A stretch of DNA of 64,000 nucleotides from Microbacteriaceae bacterium (GCA_031177985.1 JAPSJW010000001.1:310001-374000); one strand, 5' to 3'. Positions 8,781-18,097 are shown, numbered from the stretch's first letter. Translations and numbers: made by a program. The notes: generated from the sequence alone by a model not told the origin.

Positions 8781-9704
8781 GTGATGACGAGCATCCGGAT
8801 CGGTACACGCGGCAGCGCTCTCGCCCTCGCGCAGACGGGGACGATCGCCCGTGCCCTCGCCTCCCGGACAGGCATCCAGCCCGAGCTCGTGTCGATCACG
8901 ACCGAGGGCGACACCTCCCGGGCCTCGCTCGCGGACCTCGGCGGCACCGGAGTGTTCGCCGGCGCCCTGCGGTCCGGGCTCCTCGCGGGGGAGTGCGACC
9001 TCGTCGTGCACTCGCTCAAGGACCTCCCGACGGCGCCCGCCGACGGCCTCGTGATCGCGGCGGTGCCGAAGCGGGCGGATGCTCGCGACGCCGTGCACGC
9101 CCGCGACGGTCTCACGCTCGAGAAGCTGCCCGAGGGGGCGACCGTGGGCACCGGCTCGCCGAGGCGACGCGCTCAACTCCGCTCGCAGCATCCGCACCTC
9201 TCGGTCGTCGACATCCGCGGCAACGTCGACACCCGCCTGCGGAAGGTCGACGACGGGGAACTCGACGCCGTCGTGCTCGCTGCGGCCGGACTCGACAGGC
9301 TGGGCAGGGCGGATGCGATCACCGAGCACCTGCCGATGATCGACTGGCCGACCGCGCCAGGGCAGGGTGCGCTCGCGATCGAGGTGCGCAGGGGCGACGA
9401 GAAGCTCGTCTCGGCGCTCGATCACAAGACGTCGCGCATCACGGCGGAGGCCGAGCGCGGGGTGCTCGCGATCCTCGAGGCCGGCTGCGCGGCGCCGATC
9501 GGAGCGAACGCGGTGGTCGACGACGGCCTGCTCTTCCTCTCGGCGCGGGTCTACCGTCCCGATGGCTCCGAGTACCTGACGAGCTCCCACGCGCTCTACG
9601 TCTCCGACGCGAAGCAGCCCTCGCTCGAGGTGGCGCAGCGGGTCGCCGAGGAGCTGCTCGAGAACGGCGCGGCCGACCTCGCCCCGATCGGCGGTGGGGC
9701 ATGA
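8781..9704 (+). CDS. hemC: Porphobilinogen deaminase (hydroxymethylbilane synthase)
   Basis: Polymerises four porphobilinogen units into hydroxymethylbilane using a covalently bound dipyrromethane cofactor. The 307-residue protein opens with IRIGTRGSALALAQT, contains VHSLKDLPT, GTGSPRRRAQL and DIRGNVDTRLRK, and has the cofactor-anchoring Cys in LEAGCAAPIGA (about residue 236). GTG 8781 or ATG 8784 can serve as start; the coding region begins 3 nt after hemH and ends in an ATGA overlap with hemD. Confidence 0.96.
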   Translation: MMTSIRIGTRGSALALAQTGTIARALASRTGIQPELVSITTEGDTSRASLADLGGTGVFAGALRSGLLAGECDLVVHSLKDLPTAPADGLVIAAVPKRADARDAVHARDGLTLEKLPEGATVGTGSPRRRAQLRSQHPHLSVVDIRGNVDTRLRKVDDGELDAVVLAAAGLDRLGRADAITEHLPMIDWPTAPGQGALAIEVRRGDEKLVSALDHKTSRITAEAERGVLAILEAGCAAPIGANAVVDDGLLFLSARVYRPDGSEYLTSSHALYVSDAKQPSLEVAQRVAEELLENGAADLAPIGGGA

Positions 9705-10453
9705 GCGAAGAGCGTCCCCTCGCCGGCTGGCGAGTGCTCGTGCCGCGCGGCGGCAAGTGGGGCGACTCCGTCTCGGCGAAGCTGCAGCGACTGGGCGGCA
9801 TCCCGGTGGTCGCGCCGATGATCAACTTCGCGAGCTCGGATGATCAGCCGGCCCTGGAGGCGGCCCTCGCCGAGCTCAGCGACGGCCGGTACGACTGGCT
9901 GGTCATCACCAGCGCCACCACGGTCGACGTGCTCGTCACCCACCAGGTCGCCGTGCCCGAGTCGACCAGGATCGCGGCCGTCGGTGAGACCACCGGTGCT
10001 GCGCTCAGCCTCGCGGGCTACCGGGTCGACTTCATCCCGGAGCGAGACAACTCCGCCCGCGGCCTCGTGAAGGAGTGGCCCGAGCCTGAGGGCCGGGTGC
10101 TCGTGCCGCAGAGCGACATCGCCGAGCCGACCCTCGTCGCGGGACTCGCCGACCTCGGCATCGACGCGCACTTCGTCGCCGCATACCGCACCGTCGGCGT
10201 GCCGGTCGCCGAGCACGTGAAGACGGATGTCGCGACCGGGCGCATCCGCGCCGTGCTCGTGACCTCCGGAAGCGTCGCCCGTCAGATCGCCGAGCAGCTG
10301 GCTCCCCTTCCCGAGACGACGGTCGTCGCCTGCATCGGACCCCGCACCGCGTTCGACGCCCGCGCCGCGGGCCTCACTGTGCATCTCATCGCCGAGGACC
10401 GCTCGGCCGACTCCCTCGTGGCCTCGCTCGCGGAGCACGCGAGCAGCAGCTGA
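9701..10453 (+). CDS. hemD: Uroporphyrinogen-III synthase
   Basis: Cyclises hydroxymethylbilane to uroporphyrinogen III with inversion of ring D. HemD is poorly conserved, but the 250-residue size, two similar alpha/beta domains, the opening [16 protein letters not shown], the [13 protein letters not shown] and [12 protein letters not shown] segments and the position between hemC and hemB make the call secure. ATG at 9701 overlaps the hemC stop as ATGA. An open frame extends far upstream in this phase but that part only overlaps hemC. Confidence 0.92.
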   Translation: MSEERPLAGWRVLVPRGGKWGDSVSAKLQRLGGIPVVAPMINFASSDDQPALEAALAELSDGRYDWLVITSATTVDVLVTHQVAVPESTRIAAVGETTGAALSLAGYRVDFIPERDNSARGLVKEWPEPEGRVLVPQSDIAEPTLVAGLADLGIDAHFVAAYRTVGVPVAEHVKTDVATGRIRAVLVTSGSVARQIAEQLAPLPETTVVACIGPRTAFDARAAGLTVHLIAEDRSADSLVASLAEHASSS

Positions 10454-10464
10454 AGGAAGACCCC

Positions 10465-11463
10465 GTGACCGACTTCCCCCGTCCGACCGTCCGCCCCCGT
10501 CGGCTGCGGTCCACGCCTGCGATGCGACGCCTCGTCGCCGAGACCCGCGTGAGCCCGGCCGATCTCGTGCTGCCGATGTTCGTGCGCGAGGGCGCGAGCG
10601 ACCCGATGCCGATCGGCTCGATGCCCGGGGTCGTGCAGCACTCGCTCGACTCGCTGCGCTCCGCGCTCGTCGAGGCGGCCGAGGCGGGCATCGGCGGCGT
10701 CATGCTGTTCGGCGTCCCCGAGCACAAGGATGCGGTGGGCAGCGGCGCGACGGATCCCGACGGCATCCTCAACGTGGCGACCCGAGTCGCCGTCGAGGAG
10801 GCGGGCGACGCCCTCATCGTGCAGACCGACCTCTGCCTCGACGAGTTCACCGACCACGGGCACTGCGGCGTGCTCGATGCCAGGGGAGACGTCGACAACG
10901 ACGCGACCCTCGAGCGCTACCGCGACATGGCGCTCGCGCAGGCCGACGCGGGCTCGGCGCTGCTCGGCCTCTCCGGCATGATGGACGGCCAGACCGCCGC
11001 GGTGCGCGACGCGCTCGACGCGAGCGGTCACGACGGCGTCGCGATCCTCGCGTACTCCGCGAAGTACGCGAGCGCCTTCTACGGTCCGTTCCGCGAGGCG
11101 GTGCAATCCTCGCTCCGCGGCGACCGCCGGTCGTACCAGCTCGACCCCGCGAACCGGCGCGAGGGGACCCGCGAGGTGGAGCTCGACGTCGCCGAAGGCG
11201 CGGACATCGTCATGGTGAAGCCGGCCATGAGCTACCTCGACGTGCTGGCCGACACCGCGGCGGTCAGCCCGGTGCCCGTCTGGGCGTACCAGGTGTCGGG
11301 CGAGTACGCGATGATCGAGGCCGCCGCTGCACACGGCTGGATCGACCGCGAGCGCGCCGTGCTCGAATCGATCGTCGGCATCCGCCGGGCGGGCGCGGAT
11401 GCTGTGCTCACCTACTTCGCGGTGGAGCTGGCGCAGCGACTGCGAGCGGAGGGCATCCGATGA
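10465..11463 (+). CDS. hemB: Porphobilinogen synthase (delta-aminolevulinate dehydratase)
   Basis: Condenses two 5-aminolevulinate molecules to porphobilinogen. Both Schiff-base lysines are visible, in [15 protein letters not shown] and [10 protein letters not shown]. The metal-site segment reads [14 protein letters not shown]: two of the three cysteines of the zinc enzymes are kept, and the middle one is Asp, the form I associate with actinobacterial enzymes, so metal dependence cannot be read off. Length (332) is normal. The GTG start has AAGGAAG about 6 nt upstream. It overlaps hemL as ATGA. Confidence 0.96.
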   Translation: MTDFPRPTVRPRRLRSTPAMRRLVAETRVSPADLVLPMFVREGASDPMPIGSMPGVVQHSLDSLRSALVEAAEAGIGGVMLFGVPEHKDAVGSGATDPDGILNVATRVAVEEAGDALIVQTDLCLDEFTDHGHCGVLDARGDVDNDATLERYRDMALAQADAGSALLGLSGMMDGQTAAVRDALDASGHDGVAILAYSAKYASAFYGPFREAVQSSLRGDRRSYQLDPANRREGTREVELDVAEGADIVMVKPAMSYLDVLADTAAVSPVPVWAYQVSGEYAMIEAAAAHGWIDRERAVLESIVGIRRAGADAVLTYFAVELAQRLRAEGIR

Positions 11464-12836
11464 CCACGAACGCCGAGTACTTCGACCGGGCCAAGGGCGC
11501 CATCCCCGGTGGCGTCAACTCGCCCGTGCGCGCCTTCGGCTCGGTGGGTGGCACTCCGCGCTTCTTCGTCTCGGCGAAGGGCCCGTACATCCGCGACGTC
11601 GAGGGCCGCGAGTACGTCGACCTCGTCGGCTCCTGGGGGCCGGCGATCCTCGGGCACGCGCACCCGGAGGTCGTGCGGGCCGTGCAGGAGGCCGCAGCGC
11701 GAGGGCTCTCGTTCGGCGCCAGCACGCCCACCGAGACCGAGCTCGCCGAGCTCATCCGAGGCCGGTACACGGCGCGCCAGTACCCGACCGGCTCGGCCGG
11801 TCACGGCCCGAGCATCGTGCGGCCTATCGATCGTGTGCGTCTGGTGTCGACGGGCACCGAGGCCACCATGACGGCCATCCGCCTCGCTCGCGGCGTGACC
11901 GGTCGCGACCTGCTCGTGAAGTTCGCCGGGCACTACCACGGGCACTCCGACTCGCTCCTCGCCGAGGCGGGGTCGGGCCTCGCCACGCTCGCGATGCCCG
12001 GCAGCGCGGGGATCACCCTCGCCACCGCGGCGCAGACACTCGTGCTGCCGTACAACGACCTCGACACCGTGCGCGCGGCGTTCACCGAGCACGGCGACCG
12101 CATCGCGGCTGTCATCGTCGAGGCCGCCGCCGCGAACATGGGGGTCGTCACTCCCTCTCGCGGTTTCAACCGCGCGCTGTCGCACCTCGCCAAGGAGCAC
12201 GGTGCGCTGCTCATCGTCGACGAGGTGCTCACTGGCTTCCGGGCCTCGGCAGCCGGATGGTGGGGACTCGAGGCGAGCAGCGTCGTCCCCGACGGCGCCG
12301 GCTGGTCGCCCGACCTCGTCACGTTCGGCAAGGTGGTCGGCGGCGGCATGCCGCTCGCCGCGCTGGGCGGGCGCTACGAGCTGATGGAGCAGTTGGCCCC
12401 GCTCGGGCCGGTGTATCAGGCGGGCACTCTCAGCGGGAACCCCGTCGCGGTGGCGGCGGGTCTCACGACGCTGCAGCTCGCCGACGACGCCGTCTACCGC
12501 CGGCTGACCGAAGTGGCGGATGCGGTGTCCGGCGCGCTGACCGACGCCCTGTCCGCCGAGGGAGTCGAGCACTCGCTCCAGACGGCGGGCACCCTGTTCT
12601 CGGTCGCCTTCCGCTCGGAGCCACCCCGCGATTACGACGAGGTGCGCGCTCAGGACTCGTTCCGCTACGCGCCGTTCTTCCATGCGATGCTCGACGCGGG
12701 CGTCTCGCTCCCGCCGAGCGTGTTCGAGGCGTGGTTCGTGTCGGCGGCGCACGATGACGCTGCGGTCTCGCGCATCCTCGAGGCGCTGCCTCGCGCAGCA
12801 CGTGCCGCGGCGGAGGCGACTCAGCCGGCGCTCTAG
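11460..12836 (+). CDS. hemL: Glutamate-1-semialdehyde 2,1-aminomutase
   Basis: PLP enzyme that converts glutamate-1-semialdehyde to 5-aminolevulinate, completing the C5 pathway started by HemA. It has the opening [14 protein letters not shown], the [16 protein letters not shown] cofactor loop, [17 protein letters not shown] and the PLP lysine in [12 protein letters not shown] (Lys291). Compared with typical HemL it carries about 20 extra residues around 101-122 (between TELAELI and RVRLVSTG), rich in Arg, Gly and Tyr, giving 458 residues. Last gene of the haem run; no clear terminator is seen after it. Confidence 0.96.
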   Translation: MTTNAEYFDRAKGAIPGGVNSPVRAFGSVGGTPRFFVSAKGPYIRDVEGREYVDLVGSWGPAILGHAHPEVVRAVQEAAARGLSFGASTPTETELAELIRGRYTARQYPTGSAGHGPSIVRPIDRVRLVSTGTEATMTAIRLARGVTGRDLLVKFAGHYHGHSDSLLAEAGSGLATLAMPGSAGITLATAAQTLVLPYNDLDTVRAAFTEHGDRIAAVIVEAAAANMGVVTPSRGFNRALSHLAKEHGALLIVDEVLTGFRASAAGWWGLEASSVVPDGAGWSPDLVTFGKVVGGGMPLAALGGRYELMEQLAPLGPVYQAGTLSGNPVAVAAGLTTLQLADDAVYRRLTEVADAVSGALTDALSAEGVEHSLQTAGTLFSVAFRSEPPRDYDEVRAQDSFRYAPFFHAMLDAGVSLPPSVFEAWFVSAAHDDAAVSRILEALPRAARAAAEATQPAL

Positions 12837-12973
12837 CCGGTGGTCCGGCGGACGCCGCGCGTCGCCGATCCTGGATTCTCCTCGACCGCTTGCCACGGCG
12901 GCCGTCACGTCCTTGACTGGACCCGACGGATGGTGGAGTCAGGGCCGACACTGCCGCCGGCGCGAGGAGGACG

Positions 12974-13861
12974 ATGATGACCGACACCGTGACGCATCTG
13001 GACGACCTGAGCCTGGGCGGGCCTGAGCAGCCGCCCGTTCCTGAAGGGGTCGCCCCGGAGATAGCGGATGCTGTCCGCGCTCTCTACACGGAGGGGACGG
13101 TCGGCAAGAAGGGCGCATTCTCGCGAGAGTGGGCGACACAGATGGCGGAGGACGTCTACGTGGCCTTCCACCAGGCCCTGGCCCGCAAGGGCGGGGCGAT
13201 GGGTCGTGGCCCGCGCCGCTACTACGTGGAGATCCACCCGGAGCAGCTGCGCGGCTGGCTCGAGCTGGTGGATCACCCGTGGGTCCGGGAGGTCAGCGAG
13301 GCGGTGCTGGGGCCCGACTACCAGATCGTCGAGCTGGGCTTCGACATCCCCTTCCCTGGCGCGAAGGATCAGCCGTGGCACCGCGACTTCCGGATGCCCG
13401 ACGAGACGCGCCATGGCAAGAGGCTGACGTCGCTCGCCTTCAACCTCACCGCCGTCGACACGGTCGAGGAGATGGGGCCGTTCGAGATCGCGCACGGCAC
13501 GCAGTGGGACTACTCCTCGGAGTTCGACCACGAGATGTTCCCGCCGAAGGAGTTCTATCCGCGCTACCAGGAGCGGGCGGTCCGCAAGTATCCCAGCATG
13601 GGCGACATCGCAGCACGGTCGGCGCTCACCATCCACCGAGGAACGAAGAACCTCTCGTCGCACCCGCGTCCGGTGCTCGTCCTGGGGATGGACGCTCCCG
13701 GCGCAGGGAACGCCGACCACCATGACATGGCCGTCACCCGCGGGTTCTACGAGTCGCTGCCGCAGCGGGTGCGCGACCACCTGGTCTGCCCCGTGGTCGA
13801 TGAGCTCACCCCGATCACCCAGAAGCACGACATCGAGGGCCTGATGATGGGCGGCGCCTGA
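12974..13861 (+). CDS. Phytanoyl-CoA dioxygenase (PhyH) family Fe(II)/2-oxoglutarate oxygenase
   Basis: 295-residue non-haem iron oxygenase of the PhyH family. The HxD part of the facial triad is PWHRDF and the distal His is in TIHRGTKN, followed by RPVLVLGMD with a candidate 2-oxoglutarate-binding Arg. The substrate is unknown; members act on lipids, amino acids, ectoine or secondary metabolites. AGGAGG at 12965-12970 favours the second ATG (12977) over the first (12974). It stands alone 137 nt downstream of hemL, with no related neighbour to suggest a pathway. Confidence 0.85.
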   Translation: MMTDTVTHLDDLSLGGPEQPPVPEGVAPEIADAVRALYTEGTVGKKGAFSREWATQMAEDVYVAFHQALARKGGAMGRGPRRYYVEIHPEQLRGWLELVDHPWVREVSEAVLGPDYQIVELGFDIPFPGAKDQPWHRDFRMPDETRHGKRLTSLAFNLTAVDTVEEMGPFEIAHGTQWDYSSEFDHEMFPPKEFYPRYQERAVRKYPSMGDIAARSALTIHRGTKNLSSHPRPVLVLGMDAPGAGNADHHDMAVTRGFYESLPQRVRDHLVCPVVDELTPITQKHDIEGLMMGGA

Positions 13862-14004
13862 CGGGCGCGCGCGGCGGCTGCGATCGTCGACTGTACTGCC
13901 ACCGGGGCGAGGCCGAGCGGCAGCCTCGCTGAGGTCATGCGTCGAGTTCGTGCGGGCGATACCTGGGACCATGGAGCAGCAGCCCTAGGAGAGGAATCGT
14001 CCCG

Positions 14005-14553
14005 GTGATCGCTCGGGCCCTGATCGCATCCGCCGTCCTGACGCTCGGCGGATGCACCGCTCCAGATCCCGCGAGCCCGGTCACCGCGCCGACAGGCGAG
14101 CACCTCCGGTCCGCGGAGGCGGTGCTCGACCCGGTCGCCGACGATGTCGCGGGCATCGAGGTGTGCGACGGGGTCGCCGGCCGCGAAGTGCTCGAGACCT
14201 TCGATCGCGCGGCGTGGCCCCAGCTCGACGTCGCCGCGGGCGAGGGCCTGCTCACCTGCGGCAACGCCGACGGTGCCGGATGGCGGCACATCGCCGACGG
14301 GCACACCGGCGACTTCGCCGAGCTGGGCGACCTCGTCGGGGTGGGGTGGGAGGACGTCGCGTGGTTCGCGATCGACCAGGCGCTCGAGCAGCCGACCCGC
14401 GTCGAGGAGTACCGGGACGGGATCGTGAACTACGACGTGCTCGTCGAGTACGTCGTCGACGGTGAACCCGAGCGCGCCTGGATGGTGACGGTGGGGGTCG
14501 GGCTCGACACCGACACGGTCATCACCGCGTTCCCCGACGAGCAGTTCCGCTGA
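14005..14553 (+). CDS. Putative lipoprotein of unknown function
   Basis: 182 residues with an N-terminal lipoprotein signal peptide ending in the lipobox LGGC, so it should be lipid-anchored outside the membrane. The mature part is acidic, contains two further cysteines (VCDGVAG and LLTCGN) that could form a disulfide, and has no motif I recognise. GTG start with GAGAGGAA about 9 nt upstream. It converges with the NTF2-like gene, the stops being 7 nt apart. Confidence 0.7.
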   Translation: MIARALIASAVLTLGGCTAPDPASPVTAPTGEHLRSAEAVLDPVADDVAGIEVCDGVAGREVLETFDRAAWPQLDVAAGEGLLTCGNADGAGWRHIADGHTGDFAELGDLVGVGWEDVAWFAIDQALEQPTRVEEYRDGIVNYDVLVEYVVDGEPERAWMVTVGVGLDTDTVITAFPDEQFR

Positions 14554-14560
14554 CGCCGAG

Positions 14561-14932
14561 TCAGACGGTCGACTCCAGGTGCCACACCTTCGAGACGATC
14601 TGCCAGCCGTCCGGTCCGTCGACGAACGAGAGGTGGTCGACGAAGATGCTGTCGAGCACCCGCAGGCGCACGCGCACGACGGCCGCCGCATCCGAGAGCC
14701 AGTCGACCACGAGGATCTCCTCGGCACGCTCCTGACCGACGGATGCCGGAGAGGTGCGGTTCGCCACGACCTCGCGCCAGGCGGGGTACGGGTCGACAGT
14801 CACCACGCCCTCGTCCACGTCGAACAGGCTGCTGGCGGGGTGGAACACCTCGTCGAGCAGTCGCACGTCGCAGGAGTACAGGCCGCGGAAGTAGACGTCG
14901 ACCGCGTTCAGGAGCTCGGCTTCTCTGGGCAT
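14561..14932 (-). CDS. NTF2-like (SnoaL / lumazine-binding-like) protein
   Basis: 123-residue cystatin-like cone-fold protein. The pattern AVDVYFRGLYSCDVRLLDEVFHPASSLFDVD followed by a beta-rich C-terminus with VDWLSDAAAVVRVRLRVLDSIFVDHLSFVDGPDGWQIVSKVWH is that of the putative lumazine-binding / SnoaL-like group, whose members are small enzymes or ligand-binding proteins. No catalytic pair can be assigned. ATG at 14932 is the best start; its Shine-Dalgarno is weak. It lies 95 nt downstream of the MDR reductase on the same strand. Confidence 0.72.
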   Translation of the reverse strand: MPREAELLNAVDVYFRGLYSCDVRLLDEVFHPASSLFDVDEGVVTVDPYPAWREVVANRTSPASVGQERAEEILVVDWLSDAAAVVRVRLRVLDSIFVDHLSFVDGPDGWQIVSKVWHLESTV

Positions 14933-15027
14933 CTCGCGATCGTGGCAGACCAGGAAGACGCGAACGAGCGAGTCGGCCGGAATCGGCAGATTCTCGAGCG
15001 AGCGTGTCGGTCCCGCCGCGCCACGCG

Positions 15028-16008
15028 TCAGACCTCGACGACCAGCCGTCCGCGCACGACGCCGGAGAGGACGTCGGCTGCGCGCTCGATCGCGGCGTCC
15101 AGAGGCACGGATGCGGTGAGCGACTCGACCACGTCCGGTGCGAGATCGCTGGCAAGCCGCTCCCACGCCCGCAGCCGCAGCTCGCGCGGTGTGAGCACCG
15201 AGTTGATGCCGGCGAGCGTCACCCCGCGCAGGATGAACGGCAGAACGGACGCGGGCAGGCCTGCACCGCCCGCGTTGCCGCAGGCCGCGACGGTGCCTCC
15301 CTGGGCCGTCTGGGAGATCGCGGTCGCAAGGGTCCGTCCGCCCACCGCGTCGACGACCGCCGCCCAGCGCTGCGACTCGAGCGGCTTCGCGTCCCGGTCG
15401 AGCTCGCTCCTCGTCACGATCTCGGCCGCCCCGAGCGACCGCAGGTACTCCTCGTGCTGCGGACTGCCGGTGGCGGCGGCGACGGTGTGCCCGAGGCGCG
15501 CGAGCACGGCCACGGCGATCGAGCCGACCCCGCCGGTCGCGCCCGTCACGAGCACGGTGCCCTCGCCGGGGGTGAGCGGCGGATGACCTGAGGAGTTCGG
15601 CGTCTCGAGAGCCAGCACGGCGAGCATGGCCGTGAACCCGGCGGTGCCGATAGCAGCGGCCTGCCGCTGGGTGAAGGCACCGGGCACCGGGACGAGCCAC
15701 TCCGCGGGAACCCGCGCCCGGGTCGCGAGGCCGCCCGGATGCTGCTCGCCGAGCCCGCATCCGTTGACGAGCACGCGTTCGCCGGAGCCCGCGCGTCCGA
15801 CGAGGTCGATGCCCGCGATGAGCCGGTCGGCGCGCACGATGCCGGGCTTCCCCTGCAGCGCGAGCGCGTCCTTGTAGTTGAGGCTCGAGAAGTCGACCTC
15901 GACCTCGACGTCGCCCTCTCCGAGGAACCCGTCGTCGAGGTCGTCCCTGAGCGTGACGGCGTTGCCGCCCTCGAGCCGCTCGACGACGATGCCGCGGAAG
16001 GTGCTCAT
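15028..16008 (-). CDS. acuI: MDR-family oxidoreductase, YhdH/AcuI acrylyl-CoA reductase-like
   Basis: 326-residue zinc-independent medium-chain dehydrogenase/reductase of the YhdH/YhfP group, whose characterised member AcuI reduces acrylyl-CoA with NADPH. Seen: the N-terminal VDFSSLNYKDALALQGKPGIV segment typical of the group, IAGIDLVG, GTAGFTAMLAV, and the nucleotide-binding VLVTGATGGVGSIAVAVL. There are no zinc-ligand cysteines. The ATG at 16008 follows a strong GAGGAGGGGG. Its leader carries a nested inverted repeat. Physiological substrate here is uncertain; detoxification of acrylyl-CoA or another enoyl compound is the family expectation. Confidence 0.85.
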   Translation of the reverse strand: MSTFRGIVVERLEGGNAVTLRDDLDDGFLGEGDVEVEVDFSSLNYKDALALQGKPGIVRADRLIAGIDLVGRAGSGERVLVNGCGLGEQHPGGLATRARVPAEWLVPVPGAFTQRQAAAIGTAGFTAMLAVLALETPNSSGHPPLTPGEGTVLVTGATGGVGSIAVAVLARLGHTVAAATGSPQHEEYLRSLGAAEIVTRSELDRDAKPLESQRWAAVVDAVGGRTLATAISQTAQGGTVAACGNAGGAGLPASVLPFILRGVTLAGINSVLTPRELRLRAWERLASDLAPDVVESLTASVPLDAAIERAADVLSGVVRGRLVVEV

Positions 16009-16026
16009 CCGCCCCCTCCTCTCATC

Positions 16027-16081
16027 GACTTGCAGCCGATCGGCCGCGAATCGACCCTTTCAGGCCGGTTTGCTGCAAGTC
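16027..16081 (-). promoter_or_regulatory. Nested inverted repeat in the acuI leader
   Basis: Perfect 10-bp outer arms GACTTGCAGC (16027-16036) and GCTGCAAGTC (16072-16081) enclose 35 nt in which CCGGCC and GGCCG can pair. It lies 18 nt upstream of the acuI ATG and ends close to its Shine-Dalgarno. It could be an RNA control element for acuI, an operator, or the terminator of pfkA; the long loop and lack of a T-run argue against a simple terminator. Confidence 0.45.
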
Positions 16082-16109
16082 AACGGGAGGGGGACGAGCG
16101 GGAGAAGGG

Positions 16110-17132
16110 TCACCCGAAGAGGACGGCGGCCTCGTCGTAGCGCTCGTCGGGCACGACCTTCAGTTTGCCGAGGGCGTCGGCGAACGGCACGTGCACGATC
16201 TCGGTTCCCTGCAGCGCCACCATGCAGCCCCAGTGCTCCTCGAGCACGAGACGCAGGGCGTGCATTCCGAGCCGGGTCGCGAGCACGCGGTCGTACGCAG
16301 ACGGGGTGCCGCCGCGCTGGATGTGACCGAGGGTCGTGGCGCGGGTCTCGATGCCGGTGCGCTCCTCGATCATCGGAGCGAGGTGCTCGCCGATGCCGCC
16401 GAGCCGCGGGCGCCCGAAGGCGTCGAGCCCGCGCTCGGAGTGCACGTCGGTCATCGAGTCGAGCGAGAAGCCCTCGGCGACGACCACCAGCGGTGCGCGA
16501 CCGCGGTTGTGGGCGCTCTGCACCCACTCGACGATCTGGTCGATCGAGGTCTTGCGCTCGGGGATGAGGATCGCGTGCGCGCCGGCCGCCATGCCCGAGT
16601 GCAGCGCGATCCAGCCGACGTGCCGCCCCATCACCTCGGCGATCATGCAGCGGCCGTGCGAGTCGCCGGTGGTGCGCAGCCGGTCCATCGCATCCGTCGC
16701 GATCTGCACCGCCGTGTCGAAGCCGAAGGTGTAGTCGGTCGCGTCGAGGTCGTTATCGACCGTCTTCGGCACGCCGACGATCTTCACCCCGGCGTTCGAC
16801 AGGCGCCGGGCTGCCGCGAGGGTGCCTTCCCCGCCGATCGCGAGCAGCGCGTCGATGCCGTTCTGCTCCATGACCTCGGCGACGCGCTCGGCGCCACCGT
16901 GCTCATAGGGGTTGGTGCGGCTCGTTCCGAGGATCGTGCCGCCCTGTTTGCTGATGCCCATGATCTGCTCGCGTCCGAGTGGCACGATGTCGCCGTCGAC
17001 GACACCCTTCCAGCCGTTGCGAAAGCCCACGAACTCCTGGTGGTGGACCGTGATGCCGGTGAGCACGGCGCCGCGGATGACCGCGTTCAGGCCGGGCGCA
17101 TCGCCACCGCTGGTCAGGATTCCGATTCGCAT
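16110..17132 (-). CDS. pfkA: 6-phosphofructokinase
   Basis: Phosphorylates fructose-6-phosphate to the 1,6-bisphosphate in glycolysis. The 340-residue protein has GILTSGGDAPGLNAVIRG, the nucleotide-binding GGEGTLAAARRL, the catalytic PKTVDNDLDATD and EVMGRHVGWIAL with substrate-binding residues. The donor-deciding positions read Gly in GGEGT and Lys in PKTVDND, the combination found in actinobacterial ATP-dependent enzymes, while a pyrophosphate enzyme would normally show Asp at the first site. So ATP use is inferred. Promoter not obvious. Confidence 0.93.
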   Translation of the reverse strand: MRIGILTSGGDAPGLNAVIRGAVLTGITVHHQEFVGFRNGWKGVVDGDIVPLGREQIMGISKQGGTILGTSRTNPYEHGGAERVAEVMEQNGIDALLAIGGEGTLAAARRLSNAGVKIVGVPKTVDNDLDATDYTFGFDTAVQIATDAMDRLRTTGDSHGRCMIAEVMGRHVGWIALHSGMAAGAHAILIPERKTSIDQIVEWVQSAHNRGRAPLVVVAEGFSLDSMTDVHSERGLDAFGRPRLGGIGEHLAPMIEERTGIETRATTLGHIQRGGTPSAYDRVLATRLGMHALRLVLEEHWGCMVALQGTEIVHVPFADALGKLKVVPDERYDEAAVLFG

Positions 17133-17307
17133 GCCCCCTATCTTGGTGCATCGTTCCCGACCGGCGCGTAGCGCGGACCTCCCACCGGGGATGGGACCCC
17201 TGTCCCCGACACCGGGACAGCTGCACCTTCCCGCCGGGCGCGGCTAGCCCCTAGATTGCAGTCGCCGACGCCCGTCCGCATCCCCGACTCTCGATCCAGG
17301 AGACCCC

Positions 17308-17667
17308 GTGACCGAGCCCGCCCCGTCCGCCGCCCCTCAGCAGACCGCCCCTCAGCAGACCGCCCCTCAGCAGACCTCACCTCAGAGCTATCCGGGCAAG
17401 ACGCTCGGCATCGTCGCGATCCCGGTCGCGGTGTTCTTCAGCCTCGTAGGCCTGATCCTGGGCGTCGTGGCCAACAGCCAGTCGAAGAAGGCCGGCTACC
17501 GCAATGGTCCGGCGAAGGCCGCGATCTGGATCGGCGCCATCCTCCTGGTGCTGTCGGTGATCTTCTGGGTCGCCTTCGGCAGCCTCTTCGTCGGCCTCTT
17601 CAACCAGTGCGCTCAGCTCGGCCCCGGCGTGCACGAGGTGGACGGCGTCACCTACACCTGCAGCTGA
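17308..17667 (+). CDS. Small DUF4190-like membrane protein with APQQT repeats
   Basis: 119 residues. A Pro/Gln/Thr-rich cytoplasmic or exposed N-terminus is followed by YPGKTLGIVAIPVAVFFSLVGLILGVVANSQSKKAGYRNGPAKAAIWIGAILLVLSVIFWV, two membrane helices joined by a short loop in the manner of DUF4190, then a short tail with two cysteines. The first 23 codons include three identical 15-bp repeats. It is a clear paralogue of the next gene downstream. A TAGATT -10-like hexamer lies at 17252-17257. Function unknown. Confidence 0.72.
   Translation: MTEPAPSAAPQQTAPQQTAPQQTSPQSYPGKTLGIVAIPVAVFFSLVGLILGVVANSQSKKAGYRNGPAKAAIWIGAILLVLSVIFWVAFGSLFVGLFNQCAQLGPGVHEVDGVTYTCS
17331..17375 (+). repeat. Three perfect tandem copies of a 15-bp unit
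   Basis: The unit CGCCCCTCAGCAGAC is repeated three times without a change and encodes the APQQT repeats of the membrane protein. Copy number could vary between strains by slippage without breaking the frame. Confidence 0.9.
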
Positions 17668-17811
17668 CCCTCTTCCGGGTCGCGCTGACGCCGTTCCGAA
17701 CCTGAGACGAGCGACCCTTGTCAAGGGCACGAGCCTCGTAACCGCCGACCGATAGATTGCGGGGCGACCGGGGGATCCCTCGGATCTCGCTGCCCTGACA
17801 AGGAGTACGTC

Positions 17812-18087
17812 ATGACTGAAACCGCTCCCTCGACCTCGACCGGCTCGGGCGACTACCCGGGCAAGACCTTCGGCATCGTCGCGCTGATCGTCGCCATCAT
17901 CGCGCCGCTCATCGGCCTCATCCTCGGGTTCGTCGCCAACAACCAGTCGAAGAACGCCGGCCACTCGAACGGCTTCGCCAAGGCCGCCATCTGGGTCGGT
18001 GCGATCCTGACCGTGCTCAGCGTGATCCTGTGGCTCACGGTGATCCCCGGCCTCATCGCAGCCTCCAGCCAGATTCCCGTCGGCTGA
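17812..18087 (+). CDS. Small DUF4190-like membrane protein, paralogue of the preceding gene
   Basis: 91 residues: a short Ser/Thr-rich N-terminus, then DYPGKTFGIVALIVAIIAPLIGLILGFVANNQSKNAGHSNGFAKAAIWVGAILTVLSVILWL, i.e. the same two-helix module as the gene at 17308-17667, without the APQQT repeats or C-terminal cysteines. AAGGAG precedes the ATG by 6 nt. Both paralogues have a TAGATT hexamer (here 17753-17758) 51-54 nt before the start, which suggests similar promoters. A perfect dyad CCCTTGTCAAGGG lies at 17716-17728. Function unknown. Confidence 0.72.
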   Translation: MTETAPSTSTGSGDYPGKTFGIVALIVAIIAPLIGLILGFVANNQSKNAGHSNGFAKAAIWVGAILTVLSVILWLTVIPGLIAASSQIPVG

Positions 18088-18097
18088 TCCGCGACCG

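Noticed and set aside
7554-9590. Open frame of about 678 codons antisense to hemH and hemC
   Set aside because: Shadow of conserved hem genes; no recognisable domain.
17716-17728. Perfect 13-bp dyad CCCTTGTCAAGGG upstream of the second small membrane protein
   Set aside because: Short, isolated, not repeated at the paralogue and not placed on a recognisable promoter; left as a note only.
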